DNA from: Bacteroidetes bacterium UBA5697
GTDB taxonomy: Bacteria; Bacteroidota; Bacteroidia; B-17B0; Aurantibacillaceae
Assembly (NCBI GenBank): GCA_002420145.1
Contig: DIHL01000055.1
Location: forward strand, 1 to 64,000
Length of the DNA: 64,000 nucleotides
Direction of reading: 5' to 3'
The notes under the pieces were generated by a model. That model ran no database searches, was not told the origin of the DNA, and saw only the letters and a list, made by a program, of their open reading frames with translations. Below, in pieces: positions 1-8,558 of this stretch. Positions within the stretch are counted from its first letter, which is position 1. Every line of letters begins with the position of its first letter. The translations under genes were made by a program, and so were the position numbers.

Positions 1-17
1 GAAAGGCTTTTGTGTTT

Positions 18-1019
18 TTAAAATCTTGATACTCGATGATGGCAATATGGAGTTCCGCCTCCTTTTTCATAATACTGTTGATGATACTCTTCTGCTGGCC
101 AAAATTTAGTTGCTTTTTTTAACTGAGTCGCTACTTTATAACCTTTTAATTGAAGCTGACCGATCAATTTTTCAATAGTCGCTTTTTGTGTATCATCCAA
201 ATAAAATACTACGGATAAATATTGTGGTCCAATATCATTTCCCTGTCCATTTGCCTGTGTTGGATCGTGAATCTCAAAAAACAATTTAGCTAACTCTTCG
301 TAACTCGTTTGTGAAGGATCATACGTTACCTCCATAGCTTCAATATGTCCTGTGGAATGACTACACACTTCTTTATAGGTAGGATTTTCTTTAAAACCAC
401 CCGTATAACCAACTTTAGTGCTAATAACACCCTTGGCATTTTGAAAATAATATTCTACACCCCAAAAACAACCTCCAGCAAAAATAGCTTTAGCAGAGGA
501 TGTTTTAGCTGCATCTTCTACAAACAACATGGAAATAGAATTCACACAATGACGAGTGTCTTTATCTGTTAACCCCTCTCCATAAAACACATGTCCTAAA
601 TGTCCTCCGCAAGTAGCGCAAGTAATTTCAGTTCTATGTCCATCAGCATCCAATGTTTTTTTAACGGCTCCCTTAATTTCATCATCAAAACTTGGCCATC
701 CGCAACCAGAGTGAAATTTAGAATCTGATTTATATAATGGCGCATTACATTGTTTACAGATGTACGTTCCTTTTTTAAAATTATCCGTGTATTCACCTGT
801 AAAAGGTCTTTCTGTTCCTTTGTTAATAATAACGTACTGTTCTTCTTTCGTTAATGAATTTAATTTCATTGGTGTTTCTTTTTTAATGGTTGAACTTTTT
901 GTAATCTCTGATGAATGATTAGAATTTTGACATTGAGTGTTGTAACACCCCACTAAAAATAACAAAACAACTAATAAAACACGAGACTGTGCTAAATATG
1001 TGATACTATTTTTTTGCAT
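18..1019 (-). CDS. msrAB: MsrB-MsrA fused methionine sulfoxide reductase lipoprotein
   Basis: The protein repairs oxidised methionines of envelope proteins. It has an N-terminal MsrB (R-sulfoxide) domain at about residues 54-167 and a C-terminal MsrA (S-sulfoxide) domain at about 175-333. MsrB shows the two zinc CxxC pairs (C88/C91 and C134/C137) and the catalytic cysteine in RHCVNS (C158). MsrA shows the GGCFWG signature with catalytic C184. The first 25 residues are a lipoprotein signal ending in LVGC, so the enzyme is probably anchored in the periplasm or outer membrane. The domain order is MsrB then MsrA, the reverse of the MsrA-MsrB part of neisserial PilB. The ATG at 1019 gives the complete signal peptide. 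It is transcribed away from the NlpC/P60 gene and looks monocistronic. Confidence 0.95.
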   Translation of the reverse strand: MQKNSITYLAQSRVLLVVLLFLVGCYNTQCQNSNHSSEITKSSTIKKETPMKLNSLTKEEQYVIINKGTERPFTGEYTDNFKKGTYICKQCNAPLYKSDSKFHSGCGWPSFDDEIKGAVKKTLDADGHRTEITCATCGGHLGHVFYGEGLTDKDTRHCVNSISMLFVEDAAKTSSAKAIFAGGCFWGVEYYFQNAKGVISTKVGYTGGFKENPTYKEVCSHSTGHIEAMEVTYDPSQTSYEELAKLFFEIHDPTQANGQGNDIGPQYLSVVFYLDDTQKATIEKLIGQLQLKGYKVATQLKKATKFWPAEEYHQQYYEKGGGTPYCHHRVSRF

Positions 1020-1160
1020 TTTTTACTTTTTAAAATTGTGTACATAAAATTAACAGATTAAAATCCAAAAAGTTGTGTTAAAATGTTGATTTATGATTTT
1101 TTGTCTTTTAGTCCAAAAGTATCCATAAAACTAAAATTTTATTGGAGTATCTTTATAGTA

Positions 1161-1655
1161 ATGAAACCTGTATTTACATATCTTTTATTATTAGTCAGTA
1201 TTATCACTAACGGTCATACTATAAAAGTTACACCAAAAGATAGTGTTTCTAAGGATAGCTTGATGAGTTACAGTAAATCCTATTTAGGAACAAATTATTG
1301 TTATGGAAGCAGTGTACCCAAACAAGGTTTTGACTGTTCTGGTTTTGTTTACCATGTATTTAACCATTTTAATATTAAAGTTCCTAGATCATCCATCGAT
1401 TATTTAAATTATGGAAAAACTATTCATCCCGATTCTTTTAAAATTGGCGATATTATTGTATTTACAGGAACCGATTCCAAAAACAGAACACCTGGTCATG
1501 TAGGTATTATTACTTCAAATGCTAACGAAGGACTTCAATTTATTCATAGTTCCTCTAATAAAAAACATTCGGGAATTAAATTATCTTCCTATAAAGACTC
1601 TCCTTATTACGAAAAACGATTCTTAAAAATAGTTAGAGTAGCTAAAGTGTATTAA
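1161..1655 (+). CDS. NlpC/P60 family cell-wall peptidase, exported
   Basis: This is a 164-residue NlpC/P60 cysteine peptidase, a family that cuts peptide stems of peptidoglycan. The catalytic cysteine is C59 in GFDCSGFV, the histidine is H113 in PGHVGII, and a third polar residue lies in FIHSS near residue 131. The frame is open upstream to 1083. I place the start at ATG 1161 because the residues that follow (MKPVFTYLLLLVSIITNG) form a clean signal peptide, whereas the longer form would bury it. There are no SH3 or LysM domains, so it is a minimal hydrolase. It stands alone, 80 bases before the PD40-SPOR gene on the same strand. Confidence 0.88.
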   Translation: MKPVFTYLLLLVSIITNGHTIKVTPKDSVSKDSLMSYSKSYLGTNYCYGSSVPKQGFDCSGFVYHVFNHFNIKVPRSSIDYLNYGKTIHPDSFKIGDIIVFTGTDSKNRTPGHVGIITSNANEGLQFIHSSSNKKHSGIKLSSYKDSPYYEKRFLKIVRVAKVY

Positions 1656-1735
1656 CAAAGCTACCTTACAAAAAAGTAAGAAATAAGCTTTTTACTTTCA
1701 TTTTTTCAATACCTTCATTATAAAAAATAATCGCC

Positions 1736-3724
1736 ATGAAAACATATTTCGTCTTATTTTCATTACTGTTTTCTAATTCAATTTTTTGTCAAATAAATAT
1801 TGAGTTAAAAGAAGAATACACTTCTAATTGGACTTTTATAGAAAGACAAAAACTAAATAACGCAGATAAATATTTTTCAAATCAAGAATATTTGTTTGCG
1901 CGACCTATTTATGATAGCTTATATAAAAAACACAAAACTAATATCTACATAAGGTATTTACTAGGCTCTTGTAATATATATGATGCAAAACATCAATCAG
2001 AAGCCGAGTCATTGATATCATCTGCTGAACCCATCAAATCAAAGCTCCCCGATTACGACTATTATTTAGGACGAGCTTTTTTAATTAATGACAAGTACCG
2101 TGAAGCTATTTCTCAATTTGAAAAATATAAACAAAACCCATTGGATAATGATACTAAGAGAGAAGTTGAACGTCAGATTTCGATTTGCAAAAGCGCTATC
2201 CAATTAGAAAATAAATCGGCTGTTGCTAAAACAACAAACATTGGAGCACCAATCAACACATCTGGTTCAGAATACACTCCCATTTTCCCTTCTAATGAAA
2301 GCTTTATGGTATTTACCTATCGTGGAGAAAAATCAATGGGAGGAAAACAAATTTCACCAAATAAGTCAGATGAAAAAAATGGAGTTTATTTTGAAGACGT
2401 CATGATTTCTTATAGAAACGAAAACAATCAATGGACAGAACCCAAACCTATTACCAGTATAAATACAAATGGACATGATGCAGCTGTGCACGTTTCTCAT
2501 GATGGACAAAAATTATTTATATATAGAAATGTTGGCGTAGGAAGCGGAGATATTTTTGTCAGTAAACTAGATGGGGCAAACTGGGGAATTCCTGAAAAAG
2601 TAAAAGGTATTAATTCCAATTTTTGGGAAGGAAGCGTTTGCTTATTTCCTGACGAAAAAATTATTTGCTTTTCATCAGAGCGACAAGGGGGTATTGGAGG
2701 AAGAGATTTATATTATGCCAAGCTACAACTTGATGGAAGCTGGGGAGATGTCAAAAATTTCGGTCCAGAAATTAACACCAAATTTGATGAAGATGCACCA
2801 TTCATTCACTCAGATGGAAAAACTTTGTTTTTCTCATCAAATGGTCATAATACAATTGGCGGATATGATATTTTTAGAAGTGAATTAAAAAATGGTTCTT
2901 GGACAACACCTTATAATGTTGGAAAACCAGTTAATACAGTACAAGACGATAAGTTTTATATTGTATCATCAGATGGAGAAAGAGGTTATTATTCTTCCGA
3001 AAAAAAAGAAGGTAATGGATTACAAGATATATACATGGTAGAACCTGGTATGTTTGGGAAACCAACCGCTTTAGTTTTGGTGACAGGAAAAGTAACATAC
3101 GATAATGGTCCTGTAAAAGCTGATATTACTGTTCGCTCAAAAATTAATCACAAAGATTTTTCGGGGACTTTTAATTCTAATTCAGTCAATGGTGAATACT
3201 TGGTAAATTTACCTTCTGGCAATGAATATGAAATTATTTACAAGTATCAAAATACAACAATTACGAAAGATGTTTCAACAGCTAGGATTGACTCATTTGC
3301 TACTATTGATATTAATGCTGAATTATTTTCAAATGAATATCAAAAGCTAAATATTTCAAAAATAGATTCTGCCGAATTAAAATCAGATGATTTGAGAGCA
3401 ATTGGATTAACGTATGAGATGTTATTAGAAAAATATGGCAATACTGTGATTGACAGCTTACATTATATGGTTCAAATTGGCGCTTATAGAATTTTAGAAA
3501 ATTTTAATTATTCAAAATTAATTGGGCTTCCTAAAGTTTTAAGAAAGACCTATAGTGACAATATTATTCGTTTCACAATGGGTGATTTCAAAACATTGAA
3601 CGAAGCCAATGTTTTACTTCAAAAAGCTAGAAAAAATGGAATAAAGGATGCTTTTATAATTTCTCTTTATAAAGGAGAAAGGTATTATTTTACTGAGCTA
3701 TTAAATCAACAGATATTGAAATAA
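1736..3724 (+). CDS. TPR-PD40-CarboxypepD-like-SPOR envelope protein
   Basis: This secreted protein has 662 residues. A signal peptide (about 1-19, ending FCQ) is followed by TPR-like helices (about 40-150), a beta-propeller of WD40-like/PD40 repeats (about 175-440, with repeated blade endings such as SDGKTLFFSS and GGYDIFRSEL), a carboxypeptidase-regulatory-like beta domain (about 445-530) and a C-terminal SPOR domain (about 575-650, MVQIGAYR...FTMGDFKTLNEA). The first three modules match the known T9SS-associated PorE/OmpA family, but that family ends in an OmpA_C peptidoglycan-binding domain. Here SPOR, which binds denuded glycans at division sites, takes its place. The role is inferred: attachment of an envelope scaffold to peptidoglycan. 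A terminator follows. Confidence 0.85.
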   Translation: MKTYFVLFSLLFSNSIFCQINIELKEEYTSNWTFIERQKLNNADKYFSNQEYLFARPIYDSLYKKHKTNIYIRYLLGSCNIYDAKHQSEAESLISSAEPIKSKLPDYDYYLGRAFLINDKYREAISQFEKYKQNPLDNDTKREVERQISICKSAIQLENKSAVAKTTNIGAPINTSGSEYTPIFPSNESFMVFTYRGEKSMGGKQISPNKSDEKNGVYFEDVMISYRNENNQWTEPKPITSINTNGHDAAVHVSHDGQKLFIYRNVGVGSGDIFVSKLDGANWGIPEKVKGINSNFWEGSVCLFPDEKIICFSSERQGGIGGRDLYYAKLQLDGSWGDVKNFGPEINTKFDEDAPFIHSDGKTLFFSSNGHNTIGGYDIFRSELKNGSWTTPYNVGKPVNTVQDDKFYIVSSDGERGYYSSEKKEGNGLQDIYMVEPGMFGKPTALVLVTGKVTYDNGPVKADITVRSKINHKDFSGTFNSNSVNGEYLVNLPSGNEYEIIYKYQNTTITKDVSTARIDSFATIDINAELFSNEYQKLNISKIDSAELKSDDLRAIGLTYEMLLEKYGNTVIDSLHYMVQIGAYRILENFNYSKLIGLPKVLRKTYSDNIIRFTMGDFKTLNEANVLLQKARKNGIKDAFIISLYKGERYYFTELLNQQILK

Positions 3725-3747
3725 AATAATTTGGAATCTGCCTTCAT

Positions 3748-3779
3748 AAAAAAGCCCTCGCAATTGCGGGGGCTTTTTT
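3748..3779. terminator. Bidirectional rho-independent terminator
   Basis: An 8-bp GC-rich stem (3754-3761 with 3766-3773, one G-T pair, AATT loop) is flanked by six A on the left and six T on the right. It works in both directions and sits exactly between the convergent genes ending at 3724 (+) and 3781 (-). Confidence 0.93.
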
Positions 3780-3780
3780 A

Positions 3781-6141
3781 TTATCTACATCCTGCTTCTC
3801 TATAATCTTTTTTAGCATTTGGATTATCTAATACTTGGAAAGACATAAACGGTTCTCCAAATAATCTACAATAGCGTTCTGGATTTTTTTCTTTTGCTTT
3901 ATGCAATGCATCACTAAATGTTCTGCTATAAAACTTTTCAGGTAAATGAGATGCGATTGAAATATAACTAAACAATAAATCCTCGCTCACATTTGGCACT
4001 TTTAAGAATGGCTCTAGAACAGATGCAGAAAATTTATAATCTTTACCTCTAGTAAACACATAAGCTAATTTCAATGCATTTTGCCAACTAGCTTCCTTAA
4101 AGTTATAGAAACCTTTAATTTTATTAATACAAGCTTCTATTTGTGGCTCTGCATCATCAATTGTATCTAAGGCTTCTATAATCTTAAATTGCCACTCAAT
4201 ATTTAAACCATCTATTGTTTTTTTCTTAATTTTTGTTTTATACAAAGCATCGATTTCTTGTTGCATTTTAGCTTGTTGTTCTTTTGTTCCAATTGTTGAA
4301 TCTAATTTTATTGAACAGAAAATTCTGTTAAAACGAACGACATCATTCGTAGGGTCAATTTTTTCTAAACGTTTAAACTCAGCATAATCATCTTCATCAG
4401 CAATACTACTATTTGATAAATAATTGTAATACGCTTTATTATTCATGATATTTACAAATGCAGGACTATCAGGAACTTTTAAACTATCCAAAACATCATC
4501 TGTATATTTTTTTGCCATTTTTTGAGCAAAGGCATATTCCATAATTTTATAAGCCTGCGGCATTTTATTGGCTTTAATTGCACGATTAAATGACACTGTT
4601 GTGAATTTTTGTTCTTTATCACCTGAGATGTCATAAGTTACATCCATTACCATTTGTGCAAAACGTTGTTTCGCTAAAACAGACTCTAGTTCAGTTAATA
4701 AAGCTTTATCGCCATTAATTTTCTTAATGGCTTTATCTTTCCCCATTTTCACTAAATCAGCATACTTACCATCTTCCATTTCTAATTCAAATAAAGCCCA
4801 AGAATCTTTAGTTTCGATATTAGGTGTAATTTTATTTTGCTGCATGCTTTGTAACACTTTGGTAACACTCTCTGCACGTTTACGTTGTAATTTAGCATTT
4901 GCGCCAGCATCTCCTTCAATAGAAGAATAGGCATATATATACAATCCATCAATCACAAAATCAGGCTCGTTTAAAGCTTTGATAAATGGAGCTATATCTT
5001 CAGATTTAAACTCAGATTTATTTTTCTCAAAAGGAATTGTAAAATTTAAAATCGAACTTTCTGATTTTGGTTCAAATGCAGGTTTCAATCCAACAGTTGA
5101 ATCAGCTGGAATAATACCAACAGGTGTACTACTTTCTTGATCTCCTTTTTCTAAATAACTACGAGTAACAGTTCTACAAACATGTCCATCTTGAACAATA
5201 ATTAAGTTTAATTCGTATGGTCCAGTAATTTTTGGATTAAACTTACCCATTTCAATTTTCAACTTATTAATTTTAACCTTCTTTTTTGCCTTAGGATCTG
5301 GCTTAATTAAATTCTTAGAAAACACTTGATCCTTTGTAATAACTTTTTGCATGATTCCTTTATTTAGCAAATTGTTATCTACGATATTATAGTTTTCTTT
5401 TTCATACTGTGAACGTTGAACGATATCTACTGCTAAACCATCTTTTGTTTTCTTTAATAAACGTTTTAAATCTTTTAAATTAGCATACTCTAAATAAATT
5501 TTTCCATTCTCCACTTTTAAGCCTTTTTGTAAAATATCATAATTCTTCCATTTATCACAATTTTTACAAGACTTAGCATCAGGCGTTAATAATTTTTTAG
5601 ATTTAGTATTATACGGCACCGCCAATTCTTTTTTCATTTTAGCGCCTGTATTAAAACTATCATATCCTCCAAAAACAGCCGTAGCCACAACCTTTTTGCC
5701 ATCTTTTAGCATTTCGCACTTAATACCAATTAACATGTACTGTGCTTTTAACAATATCTCTTTATCTTTTTTATTATTCTCCCAACGTGTCCAAATAACT
5801 TTAGCAACATCAGCCGTTTTATAATTATCTCGTCCTTTACTCACAGGAGCAAGCATCGCTACTTCTTCCCCTTTTTTAGTTCCGCCAGCTTTTACTAAGT
5901 TTTTCTTTACTTTCTCTGGATCAACCTTTACGGCTCCAGATTTAGCAAATGCTTTAGCATCCATTGCTGATGCATCAATCAATACTTGATTAACTTCAAA
6001 AGTATCTAAACCATTTTTTAATCTGAATTTATTTAATTCGCGAACTAAAATATTAGGTAAATCATCAATATTAAAATTATCCTGAGCTTGAGTTAGTGTT
6101 ACTGCAAACAAGAGACTAAATGATAATAACAATTTTCTCAT
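3781..6141 (-). CDS. Secreted CAP-like / OmpA-like multidomain protein
   Basis: This 786-residue protein has a signal peptide (1-20, ending LTQAQ). Residues about 28-155 resemble a CAP/SCP domain (ELNKFRLKNGL, then DASAMDAKAFAKSG), the fold of the YkwD group. A linker with a CKNC pair follows, then a beta-rich region (about 285-345). An OmpA-like segment lies at about 366-440 (PFEKNKSEFKSEDI ... YSSIEGDAGANAKLQRKRAESV), which has the N-x-x-L-x-x-x-R-A pattern that binds peptidoglycan. The C-terminal 330 residues are helical and TPR-like. It ends 1 base after the shared terminator. I do not recognise a named protein; a structural envelope role is inferred. ATG 6141 is the only start giving the signal peptide. 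Confidence 0.75.
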   Translation of the reverse strand: MRKLLLSFSLLFAVTLTQAQDNFNIDDLPNILVRELNKFRLKNGLDTFEVNQVLIDASAMDAKAFAKSGAVKVDPEKVKKNLVKAGGTKKGEEVAMLAPVSKGRDNYKTADVAKVIWTRWENNKKDKEILLKAQYMLIGIKCEMLKDGKKVVATAVFGGYDSFNTGAKMKKELAVPYNTKSKKLLTPDAKSCKNCDKWKNYDILQKGLKVENGKIYLEYANLKDLKRLLKKTKDGLAVDIVQRSQYEKENYNIVDNNLLNKGIMQKVITKDQVFSKNLIKPDPKAKKKVKINKLKIEMGKFNPKITGPYELNLIIVQDGHVCRTVTRSYLEKGDQESSTPVGIIPADSTVGLKPAFEPKSESSILNFTIPFEKNKSEFKSEDIAPFIKALNEPDFVIDGLYIYAYSSIEGDAGANAKLQRKRAESVTKVLQSMQQNKITPNIETKDSWALFELEMEDGKYADLVKMGKDKAIKKINGDKALLTELESVLAKQRFAQMVMDVTYDISGDKEQKFTTVSFNRAIKANKMPQAYKIMEYAFAQKMAKKYTDDVLDSLKVPDSPAFVNIMNNKAYYNYLSNSSIADEDDYAEFKRLEKIDPTNDVVRFNRIFCSIKLDSTIGTKEQQAKMQQEIDALYKTKIKKKTIDGLNIEWQFKIIEALDTIDDAEPQIEACINKIKGFYNFKEASWQNALKLAYVFTRGKDYKFSASVLEPFLKVPNVSEDLLFSYISIASHLPEKFYSRTFSDALHKAKEKNPERYCRLFGEPFMSFQVLDNPNAKKDYREAGCR

Positions 6142-6300
6142 AGTGGGGTGTTTAGTGTTTTAACAAATATTAAAAAAAGCATTTACTTGTGCAGTTAAGA
6201 GTATTCACAAACTATCAACAAATACATTTTTCTTTAGAAATTCTACCAAATTAAACATCCCAATGATTATATTCGTAACTCGTAATTATTGAACTATCAT

Positions 6301-7782
6301 ATGAAGAAAATATTAATTGCCAACCGAGGAGAAATTGCTTTACGTGTGATGCGTAGCGCAAAAGAAATGGGCATTCAAACTGTTGCCATTTATAGTGAAG
6401 CTGACAGAAACGCTCCTTTTGTGCGTTATGCTGATGAAGCTGTGTGTGTTGGTCCGCCTCCAAGTGCTCAATCTTATTTACAAGGTGATAAAATTATTGA
6501 AATCTGTAAGGAATTGGGCGTTGATGGAATTCATCCTGGCTACGGCTTCTTATCTGAAAATGCTGATTTTGTTCGTAAAGTTCAAAAAGCAGGTATCACA
6601 TTTATTGGTCCAAGTGCCGAAGCTATGGATTTAATGGGGGACAAATTAAGCGCAAAAGCAACTGCTAAAAAATATAAAGTTCCCATGATTCCAGGTTCTG
6701 ATGGTGCTATTAGCGATTTAGCGGAGGCAACAAAACTGGCCAAAGAAATTGGATTCCCTTTATTAATTAAAGCATCTGCTGGTGGTGGTGGAAAAGGAAT
6801 GCGTTTGGTAGAAAAAGAAAGTGAAGTAGAAGAGCAAATGAAATTAGCTATCAGTGAGGCTATTTCAGCTTTTGGAAACGGAGCTGTATTCATCGAAAAA
6901 TATGCAACTGGTCCTCGCCATATCGAAATTCAATTATTAGCTGATAATCACGGAAACTGTGTTTATTTATTTGAACGCGAATGTAGTATCCAACGTCGTC
7001 ATCAAAAAGTAATTGAAGAAGCGCCATCTAGCGTATTAACTCCAGAGTTAAGAAAACAAATGGGCGAATGTGCCGTTAATGTTGCTAAAGCTTGTAATTA
7101 TAGTGGTGCAGGAACGGTTGAATTTTTAGTTGACGATCAATTAAATTTCTATTTCTTAGAAATGAATACGCGTTTACAAGTTGAGCATCCTGTATCAGAA
7201 ATGATTACTGGATTAGACTTGGTAAAAGAACAAATTAAAGTGGCTCGTGGCGAAAAATTATCTTTCACTCAAGATGATTTGAAAATTAACGGGCACTCCA
7301 TTGAGGTGCGCGTGTGTGCTGAAGATCCAACTAATAATTTCTTACCAGATATTGGAACTTTAAAAACATATCGTATTCCTTCTGGCCCAGGAGTTCGTGT
7401 AGACGATTCTTTTGAAGAAGGAATGGACATTCCTATTTACTATGATCCAATGATTGCAAAATTAATTGTACATGGAAAAGACAGAACAGATGCTATTAAT
7501 AAAATGTTACGCGCCATTCAAGATTACCAAATTACAGGCGTAGAAACTACACTACCATTTTGTTCGTTTGTATTAAAACACGAAGCTTTTGTGAGTGGAA
7601 AATTTGATACTGGTTTTATTCCTAAATACTTTAAACCAGAAATGTTAAATAAATCTAATTCAAAAGAAGAAGAAATAGCCTCTATTTTTGGTGCATTTAT
7701 GTCTGTAAAAACTCATGATAAAGCCAAGGAACAGCAAACTAACTCAGGAGGAAAATCTAAATGGCGATTAAATCGTATATAA
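6301..7782 (+). CDS. accC: Biotin carboxylase subunit of an acyl-CoA carboxylase
   Basis: This ATP-grasp enzyme carboxylates biotin on a BCCP partner using ATP and bicarbonate. It shows the N-terminal domain (KKILIANRGEIALRV), the glycine-rich ATP loop (SAGGGGKGMR), the catalytic ERECSIQRRHQK segment and EMNTRLQVEHPVSE. The frame opens at 6289, but family members start at MKKILIANRGEI, so ATG 6301 is preferred (493 residues). It carries about 40 residues beyond the usual AccC end, charged and low in complexity, and no biotin-attachment site. No BCCP or carboxyltransferase gene is adjacent. FIPKYF near the end and PPPSAQSYL resemble propionyl-/methylcrotonyl-type subunits as much as acetyl-CoA carboxylase, so the substrate is uncertain. 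Confidence 0.9.
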   Translation: MKKILIANRGEIALRVMRSAKEMGIQTVAIYSEADRNAPFVRYADEAVCVGPPPSAQSYLQGDKIIEICKELGVDGIHPGYGFLSENADFVRKVQKAGITFIGPSAEAMDLMGDKLSAKATAKKYKVPMIPGSDGAISDLAEATKLAKEIGFPLLIKASAGGGGKGMRLVEKESEVEEQMKLAISEAISAFGNGAVFIEKYATGPRHIEIQLLADNHGNCVYLFERECSIQRRHQKVIEEAPSSVLTPELRKQMGECAVNVAKACNYSGAGTVEFLVDDQLNFYFLEMNTRLQVEHPVSEMITGLDLVKEQIKVARGEKLSFTQDDLKINGHSIEVRVCAEDPTNNFLPDIGTLKTYRIPSGPGVRVDDSFEEGMDIPIYYDPMIAKLIVHGKDRTDAINKMLRAIQDYQITGVETTLPFCSFVLKHEAFVSGKFDTGFIPKYFKPEMLNKSNSKEEEIASIFGAFMSVKTHDKAKEQQTNSGGKSKWRLNRI

Positions 7783-7783
7783 T

Positions 7784-7812
7784 AAAAAAGGTAACCGTAG
7801 GGTTACCTTTTT
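7784..7812 (+). terminator. Rho-independent terminator of the biotin carboxylase gene
   Basis: A 7-bp stem (GGTAACC with GGTTACC, GTAG loop) is preceded by A6 and followed by T5, directly after the TAA stop at 7780-7782. Confidence 0.92.
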
Positions 7813-7833
7813 CGTTTAAGGAATAAATCAATA

Positions 7834-8514
7834 ATGAGACTAGTATATATTTTAAATATAAAACTTGTCGCCCTGTGCTTAGTCAAAGGGTATGTTAATT
7901 CGATTTACAAATTCTACATTCTGTTTTTTTTATTCATAGCTTCCTCATCATTCTCTCAGATTGGAGATAATGAAATTCCAACAAATGATAAACCAAAAGT
8001 ACTATATAAAGTATGGGGAGAAATTGTAAATGGGGATACGATTCCAAGCATCCGCTTACCAGATGTTTGGATATACGCCGATTATAAATACAAAAACAAA
8101 AGGCAATACGAGGCTTGGACTAGAGTCAAGCATAATGTCAAAAAAGTATATCCCTATGCTATTCTTGCTTCGGCAAAACTTAAAGAGTACAATCGTATTT
8201 TAGAAAAAATGCCTGATGAAAAAACAAGAAATGCCTACATGAAAGTGGTAGAAAAAGAGTTAAAGGCTGAGTTTGAAGAACCGCTTAAAAATTTAACCAT
8301 GAATCAAGGTAGAATATTACTAAAATTAATAGATAGAGAAACTGGTAATACCAGTTACGAATTAGTAAAAGATTTAAGAGGCGGATTTCAGGCATTTATG
8401 TGGCAAAGTGTGGCTCGCATTTTTGGCAGTAATATGAAGTCGGAGTATGACCCCAAAGGTGAAGATATAATGATAGAAAGAGCTATCAAATTAATAGAAG
8501 CAGGGCAGTTTTAA
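7834..8514 (+). CDS. DUF4294 family exported protein
   Basis: This 226-residue protein belongs to the Bacteroidota family DUF4294, whose function is unknown. The recognisable core runs from about residue 75 (RLPDVWIYADY) through VKKVYPYAILASAKLKEYN, the strongly conserved MNQGRILLKLIDRETGNTSY (about 160-180) and MWQSVARIFGSNMKSEYDP near the end. The hydrophobic stretch FYILFFLFIASSSFSQ (about 27-42) is a signal peptide. The 26 residues before it are unusual and suggest that translation may start downstream of ATG 7834, although no better ATG is present. The M28 peptidase gene follows 44 bases later on the same strand. Confidence 0.82.
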   Translation: MRLVYILNIKLVALCLVKGYVNSIYKFYILFFLFIASSSFSQIGDNEIPTNDKPKVLYKVWGEIVNGDTIPSIRLPDVWIYADYKYKNKRQYEAWTRVKHNVKKVYPYAILASAKLKEYNRILEKMPDEKTRNAYMKVVEKELKAEFEEPLKNLTMNQGRILLKLIDRETGNTSYELVKDLRGGFQAFMWQSVARIFGSNMKSEYDPKGEDIMIERAIKLIEAGQF

Positions 8515-8558
8515 TTTTTAAAATTGTACATTTAACTCATTATTTTTATTCAAAAATC

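Noticed and set aside
1083..1160. N-terminal extension of the NlpC/P60 gene
   Set aside because: It would place 26 residues before a clean signal peptide; ATG 1161 is the better start.
6582..6893. 103-residue minus-strand frame
   Set aside because: Antisense to the conserved ATP-grasp region of the biotin carboxylase; low-complexity PPPP stretch from the glycine loop codons.
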